64,000 bases of DNA from Chrysoperla carnea (lineage: Eukaryota > Arthropoda > Insecta > Neuroptera > Chrysopidae): assembly GCF_905475395.1 (NCBI RefSeq), contig NC_058338.1, positions 69,451,435-69,515,434 of the forward strand. The letters are read 5' to 3'. Positions within the stretch are counted from its first letter, which is position 1. Every line of letters starts with the position of its first letter. Below, one piece after another: positions 51,672 through 64,000 of the stretch. The position numbers were made by a program, and so were the translations under genes. Below the pieces are notes generated by a model. That model was not told the origin of the DNA. It saw only the letters and a list, made by a program, of their open reading frames with translations, and made no database searches.

Positions 51672-51874
51672 TAGAAAATAATTGTATCTATAAGTCACTC
51701 ATACCCTACTAATTGAAAAAGCTTGAGACGCTTAATATCAAGGATGAATCGAAAAGTAATTAGGCATGTGGAGTAGATGAGGCGTTCCGATTCATTAATG
51801 ATATTTTAAATTAACCGCCTCAAGCTTTTACTAATAGTCGGTTATGAGTGACTTATAGATAAAATTATTTTCTA
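51672..51874. repeat. Foldback element with about 85-base arms
   Basis: TAGAAAATAATTGTATCTAT..AAGTCACTCATA..AAAAGCTTGAG at the left pairs with its inverse ending ATAGATAAAATTATTTTCTA at the right. The loop is about 40 bases. Confidence 0.85.
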
Positions 51875-53074
51875 CTTTTAAGTACAATAAAAGCTTGTCC
51901 CTTAAAAAGTATTTTTTATCAAAATTTTTTTAACCTGAAACATACTTTTTTTTATATTTCAATTAGTTAGAGTTAGTTGAATCAAAAGAAGGAATATAGC
52001 CCGAAGAATTTTCTTTTACGAGTGAGAAACTTCGACCAGATGTTCATTTTATCCATAATATTAATATTAGATAAAAATTTATGATTTATTCATCCTAAAC
52101 CGATTAAATAATATTATAACGAATAAAAATTAAAAAAAAAATGAATATAAATTATTATTTTTTAACTAAATAGGACATAAATTTGTTCGTGACGATTTAT
52201 AATAAATTTTAATAATACTTCTAATATGAAATATTTAAAGTTATACGACCACGTTATCTACAAAAATGTTTATCGGCCTCTCATTACCAGAACTACATTG
52301 TATCGCCGTTTTTCTGCTTATAACTGCTTAGTGTAACTTCTCGTTAATCGGGATTGTCAAGGATTGCTAAATAAATTTGAAAGTATAAAATAAAATATAG
52401 TTGCAAGTTAATTTTTTTATGTTTGAGATTTTTAATTTCACTTTTGAATTAGGATACTCAGTGTGAACAATCTATATAGGAGTTCCCTATGGACAGTCAT
52501 TGTGAACAGTATTATGCTTAAGAATAGTTGTTGAATTATTGTTAAATATATTAGTTGTGAGTATATTTGGAAATCAAGATTGAAAAGTGATTTTGCCTTG
52601 AATAATTAATTTACCTTTGCAATAAATATTAAATTATATCAAAGTTTTAAAATAATTCACCTAGTGGTCTTTTTATTTTATCGAACCAATGGGGTAGAAC
52701 GAGACAATATTATTAAAAAAAGGGTATAAAACATGTAGTATAAAGTTATCCTGAATATAAAGTGTACTTTCTCCTCTGTACAATTTTTTTTCTGTGGAAT
52801 TCGTGCTACCAAACTGAGTGATTGATTTCAATTTATTTTAAATTTTATTTTAAACAGTTTTTAGCTATACACTCAATGAAAATTTCCATTAAGTGTAGAA
52901 TCAACTTTTAAGGTAGAAGGGCTGGAAAGATTAAAATGACATGCATTGCTGTCTCAGTAATTTCATTGTGCTTCCATAAAATAATATAATAATTATTCAC
53001 TTCTTTAGCACATTTATAGATGTATGAAGTTTAAAGAAATCATGTAAAAAAAAAGAATTTTATTTATATAAATA

Positions 53075-53468
53075 CTAGCTTGATACCCGCCCGCTTCACT
53101 GGATTTAAAAGTAAAAACCACCGCTTTATAGCCTCCACCTCTCTTGATCTCAATTTTCTAATTTTTTAAGTGTAAAATAGTAATAATTCATTGAGAATAT
53201 CAGAAAAGAAGGCCATTAATTGTTTGACATTTACTATTATCCATTTTTACAGAAATCTTTAATTTATGATTTAAAATAATGATCATAGTTGGAGCAGTAA
53301 AATGTCAGAATAAATTAAATTTCTTTAATTTTTTTAAAATAAATTATAGTTCATGTGTTATTCCGATGTATGAGCTATATTACTGTACAGTTTCATTCAA
53401 ATTCATTCGCTAGTTTTTGGGTGAAAGCGTAACAAACAAATAAACATCCCTACTTTTACATTTATAAT
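53075..53468 (-). repeat. Helitron-like family A, copy 3
   Basis: Left edge CTAGCTTGATACCCGCCCGC is the inverse of the 30773 end. It contains ACCACCGCTTTATAGCCTCC and ends near GAAAGCGTAACAAACAAATAA..TTTATAATAT. This gives a second complete copy of family A on the opposite strand. Confidence 0.7.
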
Positions 53469-53969
53469 ATATGACGATTAATGGCGTGTCCATAATGGGT
53501 ACCGTGATTGCATTACTTTATACATATTTTCAATAACAATAAACACAAATTATAATAAACATTTGAATAGCGTAAATGTAAATAAATTTTTACCGATAAT
53601 TATATTTTATTTATATGCAAGAAATATTTTTATAAGAAACATTATTTAAAAAAATATAATGTATTTATTATTGCACTTGTATCATGTTGTGTAAGATGCA
53701 ATGCCATAGTAGTATTGAGGTAGTTAAGCTTAATAAAGCATAACGTAAAATTTACAACTTTATGCTTTACTTCAATTGTAAAGAATTTACTTCAGATGTG
53801 AAGAAAAAAGATGAATACTTTTTTGGAATGTTAATTATTGTGTACAAAACAAGAGTACCGCCTTTTTTTTTTATTTTTGTGTAATTTTTAATAGAACATA
53901 ATTATTTTGTTGATATTAAGACTCAATTATTGAGGTATTGATATAGAACAAATGAAATTTACAAAATTA

Positions 53970-54200
53970 AAAAAATTCCCGACAAATTTTTCGGGTACGT
54001 AACCCTAAACTCACACTAGAAACACTCCGTTAAATTATCTTTCAAAAAAAACCACAAAAAATTAAAATCGGTTCATCCGTTTAGGTGCTACGATGCCACA
54101 GACAGACAGACAGATAGGCACACAGACAGACACAAACACATAGCAGTCAAACTTATAACACCCCATTTTTTAGATCGAGGGTTAATAATGTCTTTGAAAG
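53970..54200 (+). repeat. Dispersed repeat with CAGA-rich tail
   Basis: TAAAATCGGTTCATCCGTTTAG, a CAGACAGACAGA run, then AACTTATAACACCCCATTTTT with GGGTTAATAATG. I recognise this as a frequent arthropod repeat ending; class not determined. Confidence 0.6.
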
Positions 54201-54209
54201 ACATACAAA

Positions 54210-55830
54210 TTTTTTGGTTTGCAAAATTATAAAAATCTCTTTCATAACAAACATGTGCTAAAAATTGAGTGTAAAAATAATTATATTTTTATTGATTTAG
54301 CCAGAAAGATAGATCAAGATTCTGATGCAATTTAATTAATTCTAGAGATTTTGAATAACCGATATCTAAGATATTCACGCTTAGTTAAAACAATAACGAA
54401 TTAATTATTTTTTCCTGGATTCTTAAATTGAAGCAGATCCCTGCTTATATCAACGGTAAATAATACACAAAACTAACAAAAATTTGATAAAAAGCGCCCG
54501 TAGCCGTACGTGCGTACGCTTGATGCTCCATACAAAAATCACTCGTTATAATCATATTGTGGAAATGCAAAGTAAAAAAAAACAGTATTTTGTTGATCAA
54601 AAAATTTGTAATCAAATATTATACTAACTTGTAGAAACTATAATACCACTCTCCGAGGTTGCTAACACTCTTATCGATGAGAAAGTAACTTAAAACCGAG
54701 ATTAGGTGAATGCAAACTTTACTTATGTCCTTATTATGTGCTTAGATTTAGATTTAGATTTAGATTTGAAGTGAAGTTTGAAGTAATAGGCAAACGTTAG
54801 GAGCGTTAAATTTAAAATTAATCTACAGTATCGACAGCAAATAATTTTGGAAGCCAAAATAAAAAAATATTCAAAAGGAATCCACTGGCCTATTGTAGTT
54901 TCGGCACTAATATTGATATTAATGGCGAATAGATGACACGTGAATAAAAATTTTTAGTGTAAAATTATTGTTAGAAGATATTTTTACAATTGATTTGAGT
55001 GACTCTCAATGGAATATAAAACCTTTAATTACAATGTCATATAATGTCCCTTTAATTACAAAATAATGTATTTGTTTACAAATTGAAATAAAGTAAGAAT
55101 TATATTACGTTTGGCTTCTAAACCAGTAAAAGATTATATATTTTAGTGTTTTGAGTATTGATTTTCAAATTTCATAATTTTTAATAGAGATAATCTTACA
55201 GTTTAAATAATTATTATTATCTGTGATTTGAAACGCAGCATAAAAACCGAATTAAATCAAATCTTAAGATTTATTGTAATAATAACTTTATTTGAATTAA
55301 ATTTTATGATTATTGGTCAACCTAAAATTTTCAATTGGAAGAGGAGTTCTTCAATTGGAAGACGAAATTACCCTTGTAACCAAAAGACACACCAAAAGGT
55401 TTCTTAGGTGCGCATAGTGGGAGAAGTCATTGGAAAAAGTAATAGGTAGTATTATGGTGTAAATTGAAATTATTAAAAATAAAATAAAAATCAAAAATTT
55501 AAGGTAGTTATTTAGCGATGCTTTTGACGAATATCTGTTAATTAACATCAATGAATTATTATTGTAATTAAAAACGAAATATTTTTAATTTATTAGTGGG
55601 ATAAAAATTTAGCATAAGGTTCAAGTATTTAACAATTGGTTTACATTCGCGAGAAAATAAGATAACTTTATCAACTTTATTAACTATATTTTATTTTTGG
55701 AATATCGCAACTTGACTAGCCAACTAGCTTTTGTACGTGGCATTTTTCGAGAGGGGCTAGTGTAGTGCATGGCAAATTCATTTAGAAAAATCACCCAATT
55801 TCTCAAAATAAATAAGAAGTCATTTCTTGA
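54210..55830. other. AT-rich region with a GATTTA tandem
   Basis: Four GATTTA units lie at about 54748-54772. A GC-richer patch GCGCCCGTAGCCGTACGTGC sits near 54496. No gene seen. Confidence 0.45.
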
Positions 55831-55833
55831 CTA

Positions 55834-56260
55834 CTAGCTTGATATCCACCCACTACGCTGGGCTTAAAAGTAAAGACCACCGTGCTATAGCCTGTACCTC
55901 TTTTGCTCTCACTTATACCCCACCCCAACACTCGAAATAGAGTTAGGGATAACTTTACACAGGTAAAATATATATGTTATGTTATATACTATATATATAG
56001 TCACACATATATGATTCCTTGAGTATATCAGAAAAGGCGGCCATGGATTGTATCTAGAATTAAATTCCGTGAATTGTATTACAGACATCTTTAATTTGTG
56101 GTTCAAAATAATGCGCCTGGATGGCGTAGTGAAATGTCATAGACTAAATTTAATTTTTTCAATTAAAGAAAAATATATATCATTATAAATTATAGCTCAT
56201 GTGTTATTCTGATGTATTCATGTGTTATTCATGTGTATTGTTAAGTTTCATTAATATCCA
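55834..56260 (-). repeat. Helitron-like family A, copy 4
   Basis: CTAGCTTGATATCCACCCAC, AAGACCACCGTGCTATAGCCT, GGTTCAAAATAATGCGCCTG and TAGCTCATGTGTTATTCTGA parallel the copy at 53075 in the same orientation. An ATGTGTTATTC duplication lies near its right side. Confidence 0.65.
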
Positions 56261-57516
56261 GATAGGGATGGACTAAGTTCCACACGGATCCTAGTCCCTA
56301 CAACGAACCTATCGTAAATCTAATTTCACTTATGGAATAAAATGTATGCTTGTAAAATGATATTGTAAAAGTTATTTTGATTTTTAAGTAAATGAAATAG
56401 AAAACGAAAAATCTGTAAGTCAATATTTATTCAAAATTTATTAAAATTCAATACTTTCATTATTTGAATATTTAATTACCTTGGATAAATTGATATATGT
56501 TTTTTAATAGATTTTTGTACGTTTTCGCATCAAAACTGTTTTTAGACATATATTGTGATATTTTTCAAGTAAAAACATTTTTTAATGTATTTTCTTTACA
56601 GATAATTATTTAAGATACTTGAAACCATCTTCAATCTAAAAATTTTGATTTTGTCATACGATGTCAGTTTTGGCTCTTCAAAAGAAATTCAGTTACGGTT
56701 TTTCAAGTGAAGTATTTATTGAGTGAAGCACTCTTATAATGACAGAGATCTTTCAAAATGAATGGCCCATTTGAGATAAAATCACCCTGTAGGTATATAT
56801 GATTAGTACTTACATACATAAAATGTTTTTACCTTGTAATTAATTTAAAATTAGTAATTTTGGTACATAAATAAATAAATAATACACGAAAATGATTTTA
56901 CTAATAAATCTGTTATTGTTCAAATATAATTAAGTAGTTATTATTTGTTATATCCGCATTAACATATTAGATATGGACCAACTTTACTTGCATGTCAATT
57001 ACAGAATATAAGTTTTAAAGATATTTAAAATGAGCCTTGGTCTTTGAATGATCCTTGGTCTTTGAATGAGCCAGATCAAATGTGATAAAATTGTTTGCAA
57101 GAATACGAAAGAGATTTTTTTGAGCTGTTCTTATAATGTCCCAATCTAATAGAAGTCTGGACAGCCTCATATATCACTTGAAGTTAAGTAAAGATCCTTA
57201 TGCCCTTGAATTTATATACGTTTGTATATAAACAAGTTAGCTATTTTGTTTCTATCAGTCGCTAGACTAATAGCATGAGCCGCATTTTTTGATCGGATTA
57301 AAATCGGGATTGCTTATTTAACGGCTGGTTTCATTGAAAAAGTTTCTGGCTAAGTTTGACGAAAATTGGCTCTGCTATTCAAAGTCATTAATAATATAAT
57401 GGAAGCCTAGATAATGGAAGCCTAAATTAAGTCCTACTGTACTTAAATAGTGGAGGTTTGCCAATAGCGATCTTGCTATTAGGATTAAACTTATTTTTGC
57501 GCTTATACAATACATC

Positions 57517-57955
57517 TATTGGAACTGTGTTCCTTATCGCACGTGATGATTTGTTTGCTGGTTGAGAAGTGAAACCACAAAAAGTGCAACAGATCCCAAA
57601 ATCCGACATGTAAGTAAATTACCTAGGAAGCTAAAACTTTTTTAATCGATTCAGCTTGCCATTAATTTTGAGAATATGCAAAAAAATTTTACAATCTGTC
57701 CCTAAACTTAATAGAGATAATTTAAAGTAAGTACAAGGAAATCTTATGTTATGCCATATTAAGAATCCTGATCGATTAAATTGTAGGTAATGTTTCCACA
57801 TATTGGGTTGACTACTTAATCAGAAGTATGTCTTTTTTAAACTAATATTACAACTAATTCAAAAAGTATAGAGTTAAAGTAGCAATAATATTAAATACTT
57901 TAAACAATAAAACAGGTATTTTACCCCTTAAATTCATACTTTAAATTTTCAGAAT
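57517..57955 (+). repeat. Dispersed repeat family F, copy 2
   Basis: Collinear with 26121-26615 (TTCCTTATCGCACG, TTGGGTTGACTACTTAATC, AGAAGTATGTCTTTTTTAAA). Short tandems lie just upstream: CCTTGGTCTTTGAATGA at 57034-57068 and ATAATGGAAGCCTA near 57397-57425. Confidence 0.75.
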
Positions 57956-58194
57956 TACCAATGCACAGATATGCAAACAGTATCGTGCAAGAAAAAATGA
58001 AAAAAAAAAAAAGAAATTAAACCTAAAATTACCAACGCACATAGGACGATTTGGACGATTTAGGTGGCCAAAATTATTTTACAGTGTATTTTGCTTTTTT
58101 TACCTTTATTTTATCATTTCATATTATTCTTTGTATAATTATGATGTTTTACTGAACAAAAACGCAAATAATTCAACAAAAAGTAAGAATCTAT

Positions 58195-58705
58195 AAATAT
58201 ATAGGAGACTTTCTATAGATCTATATAGATAGATAGTCACTCATCACGATATCTCTGGAACTATAAGACCTAGAGACTTGAAATTTGGCAGGAATATTCC
58301 TTTTGCCAAGTAGAGGTCAGCTAAGAACGGATTTTACGAAATTCCACCCACAAGGGGGGTTGCGGGGGTGTTCATGAATAAAAAATTCATATTTTTAAAT
58401 TATGGCTTTTAATAGTTCAAAACTTGGTCAGAATGTTTTAAATTACATTTAGAAATTTTTTTAACCTTCGGAGGGTAGAAAGGTGTAGCGAGAAAGTGGG
58501 AAGGAAATATCGAATATTTACAAATATACCTAAGTGGGGTATCAAATAAAAGAGCATGACGTGTACATTACAAAAATGTTATCCAACGCGAGGAAATGTG
58601 GAGGGAGGGGTGCAAGTGGGGATGTTGCCCAGCAAAGCGGGTATATTTTACGCCACGCAAAGCGGGTATATTTTACGCCACGCAAAGCGGGCGGGTAACA
58701 GCTAG
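58195..58705 (+). repeat. Helitron-like element ending CTAG/T, with terminal tandem
   Basis: Begins near CACTCATCACGATATCTCTGG and ends GGGCGGGTAACAGCTAG/T at 58705. It shares CGAGAAAGTGGG, GTGGGGTATCAAATAAAAGA and GTAATGT-type phrases inverted with 20099-20560. Near the end, the 27-base unit containing CACGCAAAGCGGGTATATTT occurs about two and a half times. Confidence 0.65.
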
Positions 58706-58834
58706 TATTACCATATTTTTTATTATGTAAGTAATTATATCAATTTTTATTGCATGTATTTCAAAATAATGTATAACTCGGCCTCCTTACTTAAAATACG
58801 GGTAGGACAACGACAACCTAACCAACGACAACCT

Positions 58835-59225
58835 AAAATACGAGTAAGACAGAGAGACAACATTTTTTTCTACTTACCTCATTACTATTAGAGAAACTGA
58901 AATAGGTAGAAGAGTCGTATACCCGTCTCACTTCCTCCTCTATAAGCAATGCGGACTTGGATAAAAAGACACGCAATAAAGTTTATGACACATAATAAAG
59001 TTATAACAATAGTGACTTCGACCTAAAACAACTTATCCGTGCCTGAGGTATAGGCCAAAGCAAGTATGATATTTTAGGTCGAAGTCACTATTGTTATAGC
59101 TTTATTGTGTGTCATAAAACTTATTGTGAGTCTCTTTATCCAAGTCCGCTCGGGTACATGACTCTTATACCTATCTCAGTATCTCTAATAATAAGAAGAT
59201 GTAGTCTCTGTCTTACTCGTATTTA
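58835..59225. repeat. Foldback element with about 190-base arms
   Basis: AAATACGAGTAAGACAGAGA at the left and its inverse at the right edge bracket a near-continuous inverted match (GCGGACTTGGATAAA, TATGACACA..AATAAAG, ATAACAATAGTGACTTCGAC). The loop is only about 45 bases, so the whole element is one hairpin. Confidence 0.88.
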
Positions 59226-59229
59226 AGGA

Positions 59230-60190
59230 TGCTACTACTAAATAATGAGCTTTCGACCATTTTTCTTTCATAGACGTTTTTAAATATGCTTATTTTTGTT
59301 TCAAACTGTTTTTATTATCACGTGTGTCACCATAACAGTCCAAAAGGTAATTTTCTAGATAATTTAGTTTTTCATCCAAATTAGGCAAATCTTGCAGTTG
59401 CATTTTATCGTAAAGATAACGTCGGGTCACTATTTTTACGCCAGAGGTACCTAAAGTAGAAAAAATGCACTTTATTAAATTTTAAAGAAAAAATTAATTT
59501 TTTTTTCGTATGACTTCCAATCTTAAAAATCCTCTAAGTCGGCCATCCGCGGCCATCCGCACCTAAAAAATGTGTCGTTAGCTACCCAAATATGTAAAAT
59601 ATTTAAAACTAAAAAAATTATTAGGCGAGAGGAGGCGATAATATAACTAAATAATGTTTGAACAAAAAAATTAACAAAAAATACATTTTTCTAACATACC
59701 CTCTTTTAAAATTGAACAGATACTATAAAATGAAGTTAACACGCTTAAAATACATTAGAATATAATAACTCTTACCTGAATTACTTGAATCCATCACAAT
59801 CCTTGCCAAATATCAAATAGAAAATACAAAAACTAGTTTTCTTTAATTTCGTCAATTGAGATAACTAAGAACAATGTCATACAGTTGTAGCGAAGATCAA
59901 GTTTGAACTGCGAGTGCAAGCACACAGTGCATCTTTTTTAGGTGGGAGGGGTAAATTCTGGTTACTGGTGTTTTTCTCTTTCTATTTTGGCCACTTTTGG
60001 TTGATAACCTTTTCTTTTAAAAAATTGACTTTTGGCCGCCTAATTATTAATAATCGTCCTATGTGCAACGTGCAGAAATGCAAAAAGTATCGAAAGAGAA
60101 AAAAAAACAATTAAAATTAATCATACTAAACATGCAAGGTAGCGTACCACAGAACTAATATTTATAATTAATTACTAATACAGTTATTTG
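59230..60190. other. AT-rich region, nothing recognised
   Basis: Short frames (59914-60114) lack domains. No repeat with clear ends. Confidence 0.35.
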
Positions 60191-60191
60191 A

Positions 60192-60245
60192 ACGAAAGGA
60201 ACATAGTTCCTACCGAGGTGTCACGGAACACCTCTCGTTCTTTTT
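60192..60245 (+). repeat. Short repeat shared with 26652-26710
   Basis: ACGAAAGGAACATAGTTCCT..ACACCTCTCGTTCTTTTT. The shared unit includes a near-palindromic GGAACATAGTTCC. Confidence 0.6.
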
Positions 60246-60599
60246 TTACCACTAAATTTGATGTGCTCAAAGCTCATCAGTACTTTATTGTTAATTTTGC
60301 ATAGGCCAAAATAGTTAATCCGTCATCATGTATTTTTGTCCTTATTTGTTGCCAGACTTCTTGTCTTCCGCAAGGACAAGGACAAACATACATGATTACG
60401 TTGAAACTTTTTATTGCTGCAACTTTCTGCCTTTCCCGCTCCCATTTCGTAACTTAAATTTAACTCTTTCATATGAAAGTTGCATGAGAATATTGAGAGT
60501 AAATATTTTTATAGATCAATTTTTTTCTATATTTATTTTGCATGTAGATGTAAATAAATAATACACATGCTGTCATGTTTGTTGTAATAATAAATTTAA

Positions 60600-60630
60600 T
60601 TTAATAATAATAATAATAATAAATAATAAA
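60600..60630. repeat. (AAT)n microsatellite
   Basis: A run of AAT units within AT-rich DNA. The surrounding 60250-61090 holds no recognised gene. Confidence 0.8.
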
Positions 60631-61099
60631 TTGACCTTCCACCAAATAAATAATATAAAATAGGTAAGTATCTACCTTATCCACATTCAATAATAATAAT
60701 GTGTTATAATAATATCATAGGTATTACTCTCAATGTGATATCTATTGTATTTAATAATTCTTATGATATTATTTAGTTTAGGATCAAGGTTGACCATCAA
60801 ATTATTTACATTAAACTATATTACTATTTCTTTTGTTATTTAAGTTCAAATAATACAAAAACACTTTAATCTTTTTTTAATAAAAATATGTATTAATTAG
60901 TGTAACCTTCGACAAATAATTCTATAGTTAAAATGAATGACAACATTGTATCTATACATATACTGTAATCGCATTGTACCTATTAGCAGGGAGAGGTAAC
61001 ATCTAAATCGACTTCAGCGCTGTCATCTTAAAAAATTTACAACAATTCATGCGTTTTATTTAAAGTATGACTACTTACTTTTAAATGGTATAGGAAATA

Positions 61100-61330
61100 T
61101 CAAACAAATTCAAATTATTGACAAATTACAATTAATTAAACTTGTTGCATTAGAAATTGTGAAAATAACGGACGAAATTGTATAAAAAAAATTTTTAAAT
61201 GTAAATAAATATAATTATTTATTTGAATTTGATAGAAAATAATATTAAATTTTCAATGTAAATCGTATATGCAATCCATACAATTATATTAATAAAGTCG
61301 TGTATCGTTACCATAATATATTATCTATGG
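61100..61330 (-). repeat. Dispersed repeat family G, copy 3 (inverted)
   Basis: GCAATCCATACAATTATATT and AAAGTCGTGTATCGTTACCA are the inverse of phrases at 22500-22560 and 42365-42420. Confidence 0.65.
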
Positions 61331-61339
61331 ATGTATTAT

Positions 61340-63235
61340 GCCTATAAATATGATCTGAGGTCATTCAGTATCATGATAAACGCCAAACAATGCTCAAATT
61401 TAATCAAAAGCAAATGTAGCCGAAATAAGAATTGATTTCTCAGATTTAAAATTCAATGAAATAATATTTTTTTCTCAGAGAAAGGAGTCCCATCTCCTTA
61501 GGCAAAATGTAATAATTCGATAAACATTTTTTTTTGTGAAAATTCAATTCAAAGTAACTTGACCTTGAGGAACAACATACCATTACCTAAAATTTGTTTC
61601 GTATTATGGTTCTAGAGATATAATTTTCACAAATGGCAATTTTTTTTAAAAATAGGTTTCTTTCGTTGTAAAAAATACAGAAAAGAAGTTTTCCGGTTCC
61701 GGAACGATCCGCGAGACCTTCTGCACGTGGTTTTTATCTCTATATTGCTTTCTTTAGTGACTTTTTCTTGACTATCTCTGCTTCTATTGATCGGATTGAG
61801 ACGAATAAAAAAAAGAATTGTTTGCATCGAACTTGCTTGTTATCGAATCCTGAACATAGTAAAATAACCTCAAAATCTCAAGAAAACCGCAGTAACCTCA
61901 TATTTTCAACTTTTTTTGATAATTTTTCGAAAAATAAGGAATTGAAAACTTATGATCATAAAAGGGGTGGTAATATTTTTTATACAAAACCTTAAATTTT
62001 AAGAAAAACGAATTTTCCTGAAAAATTTCAATAGCTCGTACAGTTCAGACAAATAATCGGATTTTAATTTTATTTATTTATTTATTTTTTTTAAATCGCA
62101 GGTTTTTTATGTACTTTTGGATAGTGCCAACGATATTTGGCAAAAATTCGAAAAAATCCAGATATTCGAAAAATGCAAAAATTTGAAAAAATCCAGATTT
62201 ACATCACTGCAAGATACAACAAACAATTAAAAACCATTTTTTTTCAAGTTTTGAATTTTTAACAAAAGTAGGTATAATAATTTTTTGTACTTAAACTTGA
62301 AATAAAATTGGAGTAATTCTCCAAAACAGAAGTAATATACTTGTCGCTAATTGAGTGACAATGTTAGAATTTATGTTGCTGTGAAGAGATTATCTATTAT
62401 TATGGATACATAATTTTGAAACACCTAGTAAAAATAGTCTTTATACAAAATTTATTTTTAGAATAAAAGAAACATTTTTTTCTTGATTCGTGTGGTTTTG
62501 TCTAGAAATAAAAAAATTTTTTAAAAGAACTCTAACAAACAAAAAGAGAACAAAACGAACAGTTATTATTAAGGTTTTTTTTTGTAGTTGTGTTGCAAAG
62601 TAAATTCAATTCAAATGTCAAATTCAAATATAATATAATAATAGTTAATAATATATTAAAATTGTCAATGCATTTCGTTTTGGTTTAATATAATAATATT
62701 GTATTATAGTTTTTTTTATTTCATTTTAAAAGTTAGTATAATTTCCTGGTGGTCGATGGTGATACGCACGCGTGCAGATTTGTCTAAAAGAAACGTGTTT
62801 TAGAGCACATTATTATAATGAATGTTATAATAATATATAAACATACATATATGTATAGATAGATATAGATATATATAAAATATGTATTATAGTAAATATA
62901 TAGGATGCTCCTATTTTAACTTGGCAGAAGCAAAAAAACAAGAAATTTGGTAGGAGGTTACTTTTAATAAAGTAATAACTTCGCCCTTATTCATGGTCAT
63001 TTTAAGTTAACTCTGGTTCTTAGAGAACAGGATATACAAGAATACTTGAAATTTAAATATTTTTCTTATAAAAAAAGTTGTGATTTGTTCTTGGCTATCT
63101 AATTGGCTTTTTAATTAGACTTTTAAAGAAAATTAGTCAAGTAAATTGATTCATAAGAAATTAAAAATATGCAACTTTCAAATAGGTATAATATTTAGAA
63201 TTGCATTTGAAATTAACAGTAAATATACTAAATTC
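61340..63235. other. AT-rich region, nothing recognised
   Basis: A short imperfect tandem (AATTCGAAAAAATCCAGAT type, three units) lies at 62142-62202. A CG-richer patch GATACGCACGCGTGCAG lies at 62761-62777, with splice-like AG sites on both strands but no convincing frame. After 63520 only AT-rich sequence follows to the window end. Confidence 0.4.
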
Positions 63236-63239
63236 ACAA

Positions 63240-63515
63240 TTCGGTCGCGATATTCGACAGAATTGATATCCGAGGTACCTGTTGTCCATTGTGAACAGTA
63301 TCCCCGTCGTCTCTAGGAGTTTTCGGGAAATTTGTTAGATAATCGGTCCAAACGCGTTACTCGGGAGTTTTTGGAGTCGCCGAACACGAATATGGCGACA
63401 AAATCGAACACCAGATACCTAGTCCCCGAGGTACCCAACGTACCCGCGGTATCCTGGGGACCAAGTACGTCGGGGACCAATTCGTGTTCAGCGACCCCAA
63501 AATCCTCCGTGTAAC
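63240..63515 (+). other. GC-rich island with an open frame of unknown nature
   Basis: The island stands out by its CG dinucleotides and repeated phrases (GAACACGAAT/GAACACCAGAT, GTACC repeated five times or so). An open frame on the plus strand, 63332-63514, reads NTRYLVPEVPNVPAVSWGPS near its middle and ends at TAA. I do not recognise the product. It has no ATG at the frame start and no clear splice borders. It may be a coding exon, a repeat-derived piece or a first exon with promoter. Confidence 0.25.
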
Positions 63516-64000
63516 AAGTTTGGAATTACTTTCATCACTATTAACCGAATTGTTAATTTAGTCAATTTGAAATGAAATTATAAAGTGCACATTATTTATG
63601 CAAATTGCATAATTTTAATTTCCTAAAGCTCAATTTAGGTCAAAAAATTTTCTTATTTCCTTGTTTTTTCAACAACAACCAACACAGTAAATTTGCGTAT
63701 ACTTCTCTAAGAATTAAATGCAAAAAGATTATTGTTGAGTTTGAAATCATAAAAATAGATAAGTTTACTTGGAAGTTTTCACAAATCTACTCGAGTTTCG
63801 ATTTATTCTGCAGTCATACTATTTTTAGTAACATTATTTATCATTTACATTTTAAATTATGAACCACACTTCTATTACTTATTATGCATACTTATTGCTG
63901 AAAATTTTGCAAAAAGTTAGGTGTATAAAAAGCACAAAGAAACATTATTTTCAACAATTCATCATATGAAGGCGAGTTGATATCGGGGTTCTGTAAAAAT

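Overview
The window is very AT-rich animal DNA with spliced genes (short AT-rich introns, GT..AG borders), tRNA-derived SINE, Helitron-like, hAT, mariner and many foldback MITE copies. This points to an insect. A neopteran with a repeat-rich genome (hemipteran- or neuropteran-like) is my inference, and the sequence does not settle the order.

Layout. The left 12 kb holds two spliced plus-strand genes, head to tail. The first (983-6382, 13 coding exons, 916 residues) is the ribosome-biogenesis factor CEBPZ/Noc1. The second (7130-11598, 8 coding exons, 296 residues) encodes a coiled-coil protein that I read as a candidate shugoshin. At 16369-16692 the last coding exon of a minus-strand SAM-domain gene is visible; its other exons must lie to the right, inside or beyond the window. 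From there to 64000 I see no further confident host coding exon. There are a few GC-richer islands (18270-18390, 19736-19797, 41560-41849, 63240-63515) that could be exons or a promoter. This 47 kb is either intergenic or the introns of long genes.

The rest is a dense collection of mobile-element remains. It includes a hAT deletion derivative with target duplication and C-terminal transposase remnant (28155-28912), a broken mariner transposase (37495-37906), a TTAA-flanked palindromic family with about six copies, a two-copy family with CAATAGGGT ends, Helitron-like copies ending at CTAG, a tRNA-derived SINE, and at least eight unrelated long hairpin (foldback) elements. Unlike elements have repeatedly converged on the same hairpin architecture, which is the most striking structural property of the window.

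The two complete genes serve different processes: CEBPZ acts in 60S ribosome assembly in the nucleolus, and the shugoshin-like protein would protect centromeric cohesion. Nothing in the sequence shows that they work together. No bacterial, viral or CRISPR-like system was found.
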